Positions 35,052-43,188 of a stretch of DNA of 64,000 bases are shown here, in pieces. The notes under the pieces were generated by a model. It was given only the letters and a program-made list of their open reading frames with translations. It was not told the DNA's origin and made no database searches. The stretch's first letter is position 1. The number at the start of each line of letters is the position of its first letter. Source of the DNA: JAJEBT01 sp965214975. Lineage in GTDB: Bacteria > Pseudomonadota > Alphaproteobacteria > MPNO01 > UBA830. The stretch is from assembly GCA_965214975.1 (NCBI GenBank), contig OZ244055.1, positions 372,001 to 436,000 of the forward strand. Reading direction: 5' to 3'. The position numbers were made by a program, and so were the translations under genes.

Positions 35052-35768
35052 CTACAGCGTGTCGGCCCCGGCGCGCCGGCGGAAATACTCCCAGGCCCTC
35101 TCGACCGAGAAGTCGCTGAGGAAGGTCCGCGTGCAGTTCTCGATCTCGGCGTCCGAGAGCCACACGACCTCGTCGTGCATCCGCAGCGTGTCCTGGGCCA
35201 GGCGGGCGTTCACCTGCAGGTAGATGGAGGTCATGACCGCGGCCTCGACCGAACGCCCGGCCACCGCGCAACCGTGGCCGCGCATCAGCACCACGGGGTT
35301 GCCGCCGAGCCTCGCGGCGAGGTCGCGCCCCTGTTCCATGTTCACGACCAGAAGATTGGTGTCGCCGAAGCCGTCGCGGATGTCCCAGACCGGCACCTCC
35401 CTGCCGATCGCCGCGCCGACATGCGCCACCGGGCGAAGCGGCACCGGCGTCACGCCGAACGGGATGACCGCATGCGAATGGTTGTGCACCACCGAGCCGA
35501 CGTCGGGGCGGGTCTCGTAGATCGCGCCGTGGATGTGACGCTCGGCGTAGGGCGTGCGGTCATCCTCGACCGGCTCGCCGTCGAGCGTGTACTCGACCAC
35601 GTCGTCGAGCGTCACGAGCTCGGGGCTGCGCGAGCGGCTCATCAGGTAGCGCTCCGGGTTCCCCGGATGGCGCACGCTGACGTGGCCGTAGGCGTCGACG
35701 ACCTCCTCGCGCGCCAGAACGCGGTTGGCGACGACCACGTCGCGCAAGGCCCGTGCAAGCGTGTCCAT
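35052..35768 (-). CDS. Class II aldolase/adducin family protein
   Basis: This 238-residue member of the class II aldolase family (fuculose-phosphate aldolase type) binds a divalent metal through three histidines. The first two are in VGSVVHNHSHAVIPFG (HxH) and the third in LMRGHGCAVAGRS. The segment AYGHVSVRHPGNPERYLMS is also typical. The substrate is unknown; next to two UbiD decarboxylases an aromatic or hydroxy-acid substrate is possible but not indicated by the sequence itself. ATG 35768 opens at the family N-terminus. Confidence 0.9.
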   Translation of the reverse strand: MDTLARALRDVVVANRVLAREEVVDAYGHVSVRHPGNPERYLMSRSRSPELVTLDDVVEYTLDGEPVEDDRTPYAERHIHGAIYETRPDVGSVVHNHSHAVIPFGVTPVPLRPVAHVGAAIGREVPVWDIRDGFGDTNLLVVNMEQGRDLAARLGGNPVVLMRGHGCAVAGRSVEAAVMTSIYLQVNARLAQDTLRMHDEVVWLSDAEIENCTRTFLSDFSVERAWEYFRRRAGADTL

Positions 35769-36325
35769 GGCGGTGTCCTGTCGGCTCCTCGGCGGGATCC
35801 GGCCAGCATAGCAGGGCCGGCGGCCCGCGGCGAACGGCGGATCCGGGGAGAGGGCGTCGCGAACGCTGCCGCGAAGCGGCCGGCGGGCCGTCGCGGGGCC
35901 GGTCCGCGCCGCTCGAAACCGCACGGGGCGAGACCGGCGAGCCGGTTCCGGCGACGGGAGGGTCGGGCGTCCCTCGCCGTCGGCGGATCGCGCGTTCCCG
36001 GGCGTCGCCGGACGCCGGGAAGACCGCCGGTTTCGGGACGATCGTCGGAGGGCGGCGGGGACAGCCGGTTCCGTCCGCGGCAAAGCGCCGGGGTGTGCCG
36101 GCGGACCGCGCGACAGGGGGTTCGCTTCCCCCGACGTCCGAACGCCGTTCCGGAGGACGCCCGGAAACGGGAACTCCGTCCCGCTCCGCGCCCGCCCGGG
36201 CCGCGGCAGCCCGGTTTGCGCCGCGGAGCGCGGCGGGCTACCATCGCGGCCGCGTCGCGCGAGGCTTGGGACCGCGAGGGTTCCGGGGCGTCCGCGGCCG
36301 GTCACCGGAAAGGGGGGAAGGTCTC
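35769..36325. other. Long GC-rich intergenic region, no gene seen
   Basis: About 560 bases separate the divergent aldolase and UbiD genes. Frames on both strands are open only because of base composition and none has family features. No repeat of family A or B was found here. Promoters for both flanking genes should lie inside; none is clear. Confidence 0.5.
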
Positions 36326-37834
36326 ATGGCCGACGACATGGGAAACGCGATTGGCAGGGTCTCCGAAGGCTCCGTGGCGGCGGTGCCGAACGAGCTCCGC
36401 ATCCCGTACGAGAACCTGCGGGAATGGCTCGAGGAAGCGGAGAAGCTCGGCGAGGTCCGGCATGTCGAGGGCGCCAGCTGGGAACGGGACATCGGCATGG
36501 CCGCCGAGGTCGTGCTCCATGACGAGAAGGCTCCCTGCGTGGTCTTCGAGAAGGTTCCGGGAACCCTGGACGGCTCGCGGGTGCTGGTGAACTTCTTCGC
36601 CGGCAAGCGCGCCAACATGACCCTCGGCTTCGGTCCCGAGCTCGGGAAGATCGCGCTCACCGACGCCTTCCGGGAGAACTACATGGAGGATCTCCGCCAG
36701 ATCCCGCACGAGATCGTGAAGGACGGACCGGTGCTCGAGAACGTGGTCGAGGGCGACGACGTCGACGTCGAGGCCTTCCCGACGCCGCTGTGGCACGAGG
36801 AGGACGGCGGCCGCTACATCGGCACCGGCTCCTACAACGTCACCCGCGACCCGGACACCGGCTGGATCAACATCGGCACCTACCGCGTCATGATCCAGGG
36901 GCGCGACGAAGTCGGTTTCTACATCTCCCCCGGCAAGCACGGCCGCATCCACCGCGACAAGTACCAGCAGCGCGGAGAGCCGATGCCCGCCGTCATCGTG
37001 TGCGGCGGCGACCCGATGACCTTCCTGATGGGATGCTCGGAGGTTCCGCCCGGCGTCTGCGAGTTCGACGTCGTGGGCGGTTTCCGCGGCCGGGCCATGA
37101 AGATGATCGAGGGCCGGCACACCGGCCTGCCGTTCCCGGCCGACGCCGAGATCGTGCTCGAGGGCTTCGTCCACCCCGACGGCAAGAAGCCCGAAGGGCC
37201 CTTCGGCGAGTGGACGGGCTACTACGGCTCGCGCATGCGCGAGGAGCCGGTGATGGAGATCAAGGCGATCTACCACCGCAACGACCCGATCCTCCTCGGC
37301 TGCCCGCCCCAGAGGCCGCCCGACGAGCTGGCGCGCTATCGCGCGGTGACCCGTTCGGCGCTGCTCAAGGAGAACATCGCCAAGGCCGGCGTTCCCGACG
37401 TGACCGCGGCGTGGCTCCACGAGGTCGGCACGGCGCGCATGCTGATCGGCGTCTCGATCAAGCAGCGCTACCCCGGCCACGCCAAGCAGGCCGGCCACAT
37501 CGCCTGCCAGTGCCATGTCGGCGCCTACGCCGGCAAGTACGTGATCGTCACCGACGAGGACATCGACGTCTCCGATCTCGAGGAACTGGTCTGGGCCATG
37601 CTGACCCGATCGGATCCCGCGACCTCGATCGACATCATCACCAACGCCTGGTCCACCCACCTCGATCCGCGGATCCCGCCGTGGGAGAAGGAGAAGGGCA
37701 ATCTCACCAACAGCCGCGCGATCATCGACGCCTGCCGGCCGTTCCACTGGAAGGACGAGTTCCCGCCGGTGAACGCGCCGTCGCCGGAGCTGGCGCGGGA
37801 GGCCCGCGAGAAGTGGGGGCATCTCCGCGACTAG
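36326..37834 (+). CDS. UbiD family decarboxylase (first of a pair)
   Basis: UbiD enzymes decarboxylate aromatic or alpha,beta-unsaturated acids with prenylated FMN. This 502-residue protein has the cofactor and metal region TGSYNVTRDPDTGWINIGTY, then RVMIQGRDEVGFYISPGKHG, and the catalytic acid region EGFVHPDG plus PEGPFGEWTGYYGSRM. KDGPVLENVVEG, VIVCGGDP and SIKQRYPGHAKQAG are further family marks. GGGGGGAAGG precedes ATG 36326. A second UbiD follows after 28 bases. No ubiX is in the window, so the cofactor must be made elsewhere. The substrate is unknown; whether it serves ubiquinone synthesis cannot be told from sequence. Confidence 0.92.
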   Translation: MADDMGNAIGRVSEGSVAAVPNELRIPYENLREWLEEAEKLGEVRHVEGASWERDIGMAAEVVLHDEKAPCVVFEKVPGTLDGSRVLVNFFAGKRANMTLGFGPELGKIALTDAFRENYMEDLRQIPHEIVKDGPVLENVVEGDDVDVEAFPTPLWHEEDGGRYIGTGSYNVTRDPDTGWINIGTYRVMIQGRDEVGFYISPGKHGRIHRDKYQQRGEPMPAVIVCGGDPMTFLMGCSEVPPGVCEFDVVGGFRGRAMKMIEGRHTGLPFPADAEIVLEGFVHPDGKKPEGPFGEWTGYYGSRMREEPVMEIKAIYHRNDPILLGCPPQRPPDELARYRAVTRSALLKENIAKAGVPDVTAAWLHEVGTARMLIGVSIKQRYPGHAKQAGHIACQCHVGAYAGKYVIVTDEDIDVSDLEELVWAMLTRSDPATSIDIITNAWSTHLDPRIPPWEKEKGNLTNSRAIIDACRPFHWKDEFPPVNAPSPELAREAREKWGHLRD

Positions 37835-37862
37835 CCGCCACGCGCGGCGGCGGGAGGGCGCG

Positions 37863-39320
37863 GTGACGGACCGGTCGGCCGCCAACCGCCAGGTGCAGAC
37901 GGATCTGCGGGACTTCCTCGCCGCGGTCGCCGAGGGGGGCGAGCTCCGGGCCGTCGAGGGCGCCCACTGGGACCGCGAGCTCGGCGCGGTCGCCGAGGTG
38001 CTCTACCGCGAGAAGGTGGACCGCTCCCCGCTTCTGCTCTTCGACGGGATCCCGGACTATCCCGAGGGCTTCCGCTGCCTCTACGGGATGCTGGGCTCGC
38101 CGCTGCGGCTCGCGCTCGCGCTCGGGCTCGACCCCTCGGCCTCCGGCGACCGGCGCGCCATGCTCGACCTCTACCGCGACCGCATGCGGCGGCACGACCC
38201 GATGCCGCCGCGCATCGTGCGGGACGGCCCGGTGCTCGAGAACGTCGACCGCGGGGACGAGGTCGACATCACCAAGTTCCCGGTGCCGGTGCATCACGAG
38301 AAGGACGGCGGCCGCTACATCGGGACCGCCTGCGGCGTGGTCACGCGGGATCCCGACAGCGGCCGGATCAACGTCGGCACCTACCGGGTGATGGTCAACG
38401 GCCCCGGTCTCGCGACCTCCTACATCTCCAACGGCAAGCAGGGCCGGATCCACCGCGACAAGTATCTCCAGGCCGGCGAGAGGTGCCCGATGGCGATCGT
38501 GGTCGGCATCGATCCCGCGACCTACGTCGCGGCGCGCTACACGCTCTCCGACAGCGTTCCCGAACTCGACTGGGCCGGCGGGCTGGCCGGCCGGCCGATC
38601 GAGTGCGTGGAGGGGGAGGTCACCGGCCTGCCGTTTCCCGCGCGCTCGGAACTGGTGCTCGAGGGGTGGGTGTCGCCCGACGAGACTGCCCTCGAGGGAC
38701 CGTTCGGCGAGTGGACCGGATACTACGCCGGCGCCGCCCGGCAGGAGCCGCTGATCCGCATCGAGCGCGTCTACCACCGCGACGACCCGATCCTGACCTG
38801 CGCCGCCAGCCAGAAGCCGCCGCACTCCCATCTCTTCGAACGCTGCTTCATCCGTTCCGCGGGGCTTCTGGACTCCCTCGAGGGAGCGGGCATACCGGAC
38901 GTCAAGGGGGTCTGGGTCCACCAGGCCGGGTCCGGGCGGACGTTCGTCGCGGTCTCGATCAAGCAGCGCTATTTCGGGCACGCCAACCAGGCCGGGCTGG
39001 TGGCGTCGCAGGTCAACCCGACAGGCTATGTCGGCCGTTACATCGTGGTCGTCGACGACGACATCGACCCGACCGATCTCAACGACGTGGTGTGGGCCAT
39101 GGGCACGCGCTCCGACCCGAAGCGCGACTTCACGGTGCTCGACCGCAACTGGTCGTCGCGCCTCGACACGATGGTGTTCGACGACAGGCTCTACAACAGC
39201 AGGGTGGTCATCGACGCCTGCATTCCCTACGAGCGTCTGGACGAGTTTCCCGACGTGGCGATGACCTCGCCGGAACTCGCCCGCGAGGTGCGCGGGAAGT
39301 TCCCCGACGCCTTCTCCTGA
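37863..39320 (+). CDS. UbiD family decarboxylase (second of a pair)
   Basis: This 485-residue UbiD paralogue starts at GTG 37863 shortly after the first. The same features appear: RIVRDGPVLENVDRGDEVD, HHEKDGGRYIGTACGVVTRD, RINVGTYRVMVNG, YISNGKQGRIHRDKY, LEGPFGEWTGYYAG and SIKQRYFGHANQAG. Residues 62-110 carry a segment (YPEGFRCLYGMLGSPLRLAL) closer to classical UbiD. The two proteins differ clearly along their length, so this is an old duplication or a two-subunit arrangement rather than a recent copy. The tRNA-Val gene lies 63 bases downstream. Confidence 0.92.
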   Translation: MTDRSAANRQVQTDLRDFLAAVAEGGELRAVEGAHWDRELGAVAEVLYREKVDRSPLLLFDGIPDYPEGFRCLYGMLGSPLRLALALGLDPSASGDRRAMLDLYRDRMRRHDPMPPRIVRDGPVLENVDRGDEVDITKFPVPVHHEKDGGRYIGTACGVVTRDPDSGRINVGTYRVMVNGPGLATSYISNGKQGRIHRDKYLQAGERCPMAIVVGIDPATYVAARYTLSDSVPELDWAGGLAGRPIECVEGEVTGLPFPARSELVLEGWVSPDETALEGPFGEWTGYYAGAARQEPLIRIERVYHRDDPILTCAASQKPPHSHLFERCFIRSAGLLDSLEGAGIPDVKGVWVHQAGSGRTFVAVSIKQRYFGHANQAGLVASQVNPTGYVGRYIVVVDDDIDPTDLNDVVWAMGTRSDPKRDFTVLDRNWSSRLDTMVFDDRLYNSRVVIDACIPYERLDEFPDVAMTSPELAREVRGKFPDAFS

Positions 39321-39383
39321 GCCCGGCGGCCCGGAGCCTCCGCGGGATGCGGCCGGCGGCCGGTTCTGCTATCAAACCGGCGC

Positions 39384-39459
39384 GGGCGGTTAGCTCAGCC
39401 GGGAGAGCGACGCGTTTACACCGCGTAGGTCGGCGGTTCGATCCCGTCACCGCCCACCA
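39384..39459 (+). tRNA. tRNA-Val (anticodon TAC)
   Basis: A complete cloverleaf of 76 bases including the encoded CCA. The acceptor GGGCGGT pairs with ACCGCCC, the D stem is GCTC/GAGC, and the anticodon stem ACGCG/CGCGT encloses the loop TTTACAC with anticodon TAC at 39417-39419. The T arm GGCGG-TTCGATC-CCGTC contains one G-T pair. The defence-like operon begins directly downstream, so this is a candidate integration site. Confidence 0.95.
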
Positions 39460-39487
39460 CCGGCCGGGCGCGGCCCCGGGAACGTTT

Positions 39488-39530
39488 TCTGTCGTGCCCG
39501 GGTGCCGGCAACGGGTGCGGATCCGCAACG
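39488..39530 (-). repeat. Dispersed repeat family A, copy 6 (inverted, 3' end only)
   Basis: The stretch GGGTGCCGGCAACGGGTGCG followed by GATCCGC is the reverse complement of the family A 3' end (GCGGATCCGCACCCG, TTGCCGGCAC). It starts 29 bases after the tRNA and lies before the helicase gene, so it marks the left border of the defence island. Confidence 0.65.
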
Positions 39531-39633
39531 TCGCGGGCACGATTCGGTGGCGTCGGCAGGCTCAGCCGAGCCTGAAATCCTCCGACACCTTGGCGAGCGG
39601 GGCGTTATCGTAAAAGGCGGGACGACCCGGAAA

Positions 39634-42600
39634 ATGGCCAGGCATCCCCTTGAAGCGCGGATCGGGAACCGGGTGTCCCTGGCCGGGCACTTCGACGTGC
39701 CTGTCGTCCTGGAGAACGTGCGGCCCTTGGGCGCAAACGGCTCCGCCGGATACGAGTGCCGCGTTCGCCTGCCCGACGGCGCGCTCGAGGAGACCGTTAT
39801 CGCGCCCGACGAGGCCGCAGCGCTTCTCGGCACCGAAGCGACGCGAGAAAGTGCGGCATCCCGGCCCGCCGACGCAAACCGCCTCCGGCTCCTTGTCGAG
39901 TCCGCCCGAATCCGTCTTGCCTACGCCTACGACCACCAGTTGGCGGTGAGCCTGTCCGGCATCAGGACGCTGCCGCACCAGATCGAGGCGGTCTACATGA
40001 AGATGCTGCCGCAGCCGCGCCTGCGGTTTCTTCTGGCCGACGATCCCGGCGCGGGCAAGACGATCATGGCCGGATTGCTGATCAAGGAACTCAAGCTGCG
40101 CGAAGCCATCGAGCGCTGCCTCATCCTCGTCCCCGCGCCCCTGACCATTCAGTGGCAGGACGAACTGCTTCGCTTCTTCAACGAGCCGTTCCAGATCGTT
40201 CACTCCGCAAACGACCAGCGGCAGCTTCTGAACCTCTGGGAGCGGGAGCGCCAAGTGGTCTCCTCCATCGACTACGCCAAGCAGGACGATGTTCGCGAGC
40301 GCGTATGGCAGCAACGGTGGGATCTCATCATCATCGACGAAGCGCACAAGTGCAGCGCCTACACAAAGCGCGCGTCGGGACGCGAGGACGAAGTCGAACG
40401 CACGAAGCGGTACCAGCTCGCCGAGCGTCTGTCCGAGCAGTGCGACAGCCTGTTGCTGTTGACGGCCACCCCGCATCACGGCGACGACGACCGGTTCGCG
40501 CACTTCGTCCGCCTGCTCGACCGCGACCTGTTCCCCGAACCGCACCGTTTCGGCGACGCCGCTGGCCGCATCCGCCGCGACATCCTCAAGCTCGGCGCGG
40601 ACTGCCCCTGGTCGCTTCGGCGACTGAAAGAAGACCTGAAGGACATGCACGGCCGCCGACTGTTTCCGGATCGCCACGTCCAGACGGTCAGTTTCGAACT
40701 CGGGCCGGAGGAGTACACCATCTACAAGGCGGTCACGGCCTACATCAACGAATTCCTGCCGCAAGCGACGGGACGCCGCAAGAACAGCGTCGCCCTGGCG
40801 CGCACCGTGTTCCAGCGCCGCCTCGCGAGCTCGACGCACGCGATCCACGAGTCGCTCCGCCGACGGCGGAAGAAGCTTGACGACCTGCTCCGCGAGCTGG
40901 AAGAGCTTCCTCCGGCCCAACGCGCACGCCGTCTCGCGCAACTGCAGGGCCGGCTGTCGGACACCGAACAGGACGAAGACGACCTTGATGAAGCCGCCCG
41001 CGATGTGCTCGTCGACGAGGCGACCGCCGCCGCCGAACTGAACCAGCTCCGCGCCGAGCTTGCCGAGCTCGGCGATCTTGTGGCCCGGGTCGGGCGTGTC
41101 CGGGAGAGCGGACGCGATTCGAAGCTGGTTGCCCTGCGCGAGTGCGTGCAGAGGGCGGAATTCGAGGAACTGAAGGACGGCCGCGGCAGGCTCCTTCTCT
41201 TTACCGAACACCGTGACACGCTCAACCATCTGCGCGAACATCTTGAGGCGTGGGGCTACTCGACCTGCCAGATCCATGGCGGGATGAACCCGCGCGAACG
41301 AAAGCAGGCACAGGAGGACTTCCGCACCAGCCGCCAGATCTGCGTGGCCACCGAAGCGGCCGGCGAAGGCATCAACCTCCAGTTCTGCCACTTGATGATC
41401 AACTACGACTTGCCGTGGAACCCGACCCGACTCGAACAGCGTCTGGGGCGCATCCATCGCATCGGGCAGTCGCGCGACGTGCATGCGTTCAACTTCGTGG
41501 CGACATCCTCGCAGGACGGCCAGCCGGTCATCGAGGGGCGCATCCTGGAACGGCTCCTCGGCAAGCTGGACCGCATGCGCGAGGCGCTCGGAGACCGCGT
41601 GTTCGACATCGTCGGCGAAGTGCTCTCCCTGAACAAGGTCAATCTGCCGGACATGCTCCGCGAGGCGGCGTACGAGCCGAGACGGCTGGACGACTATCTG
41701 GACGTGATCGACCGCATCGACCCCGATCTGCTCGACCGCTACGAGGAAGCGACAGGCATCGCCTTGGCGCGCGGACACGTGGATTTCTCGGCCTTCGCCC
41801 AAGCCAACCTGGAGGCCGAGGAACGCCGGCTCATGCCGCGCTACGTGGAGGCCCACTTCGTGAACGCCGCCAAGGCCGTGGGCCTCCGAACTGAGGGGAG
41901 GGCCGACGGGCTCTGGCGGATCGAGCATGTGCGCGCCGATCTCCGCTCCGAACGCCTCGCCGCCGTGCGGCGCCTGGGCGCACCGGACGCGAGCTACCGC
42001 AAGCTGACCTTCTACAAGGAGCACCTTGAACAGGACCAGCACCTTGATGCCGTGCTGAGCGGCCCGGGTCACCCCGTCTATGCGGCGGTCGACGAGAAAC
42101 TGGGCGAACTGCTTCGCGATGTGGCTGGGCGCACCGCCGTCTTCGTGGACCCGATGACCGCGGCACCGTACCGGCTGCACTTCTACGAAATCACGGTCCA
42201 GGGCCGGACCACCAGGGGCGAGGCGACGACCATCCATGCCGAGCTCGCGGCCGTCCGCGAGGAAGTCGGAGAGGATGTGGCCAGCACGAAGCGGTTCGAG
42301 GTGGTTCCCGCCGACATCCTGATCGACCTTCCGGAACACCCGCATCCGCCGGAGACACTTCCCGAGATCGACCACGGCGCTGTCGGCGACCACGTCAAAA
42401 CCACCGTCCAGATGGAACGCCGCAACGCTGCGCGGGACGAGCGGGGCCGCTACGCCGATGTTGCGCGCGACTATCTCAAAAGGTCTTTCGACGCACGAGT
42501 GAGAACCGCGCAGGACCGCGTGATGCGGTTGAAGAGCCGTGAGCAGAGGGAGCCGGAAGTGGGCTTGGCGCTGCAGCGGGCGGAGCAGAGCCTGGCCGAC

Positions 42601-43188
42601 CTCGAACGCACCCGGCAGGAACGCATCGCCGGCATGGACCGCCTTCGCGTGGCCCGCCACGGCCCGGTGCGCCACGTGGCCAGTTGCCTGGTGCTACCGC
42701 CGGACACCGCGACCGACAGCGTCCCGGAACTGGCCGAGGAGCAGGATGCAGGGCTGAAGCGCCGGGTCGAGCTTGCCGCCGAGGACATCGTCGTCGCCCA
42801 TGAAGAGGCCCGGCATCGCACCTGCGAGCGCGTGGGCCATCTCAAGATCGGCTTCGACATCCGCAGTCTGGAGGTTCCGGACCCGCAGACCGGATACCGC
42901 GACCCGATGGTCGGCGTGCGGCGCATCGAGGTCAAGGGCCGCAGAGCGGGGCGGCCGGTCCGGCTCACCACGAACGAGTGGTACAAGGCGCAACAGCTCG
43001 GCGACACCTACTGGCTCTATGTGGTGTGGGATCCGCTCCAGAACCCGGACGCCGTCCCGGTCATGGTTCGGAACCCTGCCAAGCATCTTGACCACGCCAA
43101 GAAGGAGGTCGTCGCAGCGCGCTACTACGACGTTCCGGCCAGCGCCGTCGAACAGGCTGCGGAAGACCAGCGGGAGAGCATCGCATGA
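39634..43188 (+). CDS. SNF2/SWI2 helicase-like protein with C-terminal DUF3883
   Basis: This 1184-residue protein has an SNF2-type ATPase: Walker A LADDPGAGKTIMAGLLIKEL, LILVPAPLTIQWQDEL, DEAH box DLIIIDEAHKC, LLLLTATPHHGDDDRFAHF, and a second RecA lobe with LLLFTEHRDTLNHL, CVATEAAGEGINLQFCHLMI and RLEQRLGRIHRIGQ. Charged coiled-coil stretches lie near residues 395-450 and 975-1030. The C-terminal DUF3883 (GFDIRSLEV, then RRIEVKGRRAGR and LTTNEWYKAQQLGDTYWLYV) is nuclease-like. ATG 39634 is chosen because the in-frame GTG 39502 falls inside repeat copy 6; the true start could be either. The end overlaps the methyltransferase by ATGA. Such helicases are frequent in defence islands. Confidence 0.88.
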   Translation: MARHPLEARIGNRVSLAGHFDVPVVLENVRPLGANGSAGYECRVRLPDGALEETVIAPDEAAALLGTEATRESAASRPADANRLRLLVESARIRLAYAYDHQLAVSLSGIRTLPHQIEAVYMKMLPQPRLRFLLADDPGAGKTIMAGLLIKELKLREAIERCLILVPAPLTIQWQDELLRFFNEPFQIVHSANDQRQLLNLWERERQVVSSIDYAKQDDVRERVWQQRWDLIIIDEAHKCSAYTKRASGREDEVERTKRYQLAERLSEQCDSLLLLTATPHHGDDDRFAHFVRLLDRDLFPEPHRFGDAAGRIRRDILKLGADCPWSLRRLKEDLKDMHGRRLFPDRHVQTVSFELGPEEYTIYKAVTAYINEFLPQATGRRKNSVALARTVFQRRLASSTHAIHESLRRRRKKLDDLLRELEELPPAQRARRLAQLQGRLSDTEQDEDDLDEAARDVLVDEATAAAELNQLRAELAELGDLVARVGRVRESGRDSKLVALRECVQRAEFEELKDGRGRLLLFTEHRDTLNHLREHLEAWGYSTCQIHGGMNPRERKQAQEDFRTSRQICVATEAAGEGINLQFCHLMINYDLPWNPTRLEQRLGRIHRIGQSRDVHAFNFVATSSQDGQPVIEGRILERLLGKLDRMREALGDRVFDIVGEVLSLNKVNLPDMLREAAYEPRRLDDYLDVIDRIDPDLLDRYEEATGIALARGHVDFSAFAQANLEAEERRLMPRYVEAHFVNAAKAVGLRTEGRADGLWRIEHVRADLRSERLAAVRRLGAPDASYRKLTFYKEHLEQDQHLDAVLSGPGHPVYAAVDEKLGELLRDVAGRTAVFVDPMTAAPYRLHFYEITVQGRTTRGEATTIHAELAAVREEVGEDVASTKRFEVVPADILIDLPEHPHPPETLPEIDHGAVGDHVKTTVQMERRNAARDERGRYADVARDYLKRSFDARVRTAQDRVMRLKSREQREPEVGLALQRAEQSLADLERTRQERIAGMDRLRVARHGPVRHVASCLVLPPDTATDSVPELAEEQDAGLKRRVELAAEDIVVAHEEARHRTCERVGHLKIGFDIRSLEVPDPQTGYRDPMVGVRRIEVKGRRAGRPVRLTTNEWYKAQQLGDTYWLYVVWDPLQNPDAVPVMVRNPAKHLDHAKKEVVAARYYDVPASAVEQAAEDQRESIA

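Noticed and set aside
39425..39459. An attachment-site duplication of the tRNA-Val 3' end
   Set aside because: I looked for the CGGTTCGATCCCGTCACC stretch elsewhere in the window and did not find a second copy, so no att pair is claimed.
39562..42675. A very long open frame on the minus strand opposite the helicase gene
   Set aside because: It mirrors the helicase codons, has no family features, and arises from high GC content, where stop codons are rare in the antisense frame. A similar frame opposite secA (28022-31498) was rejected for the same reason.
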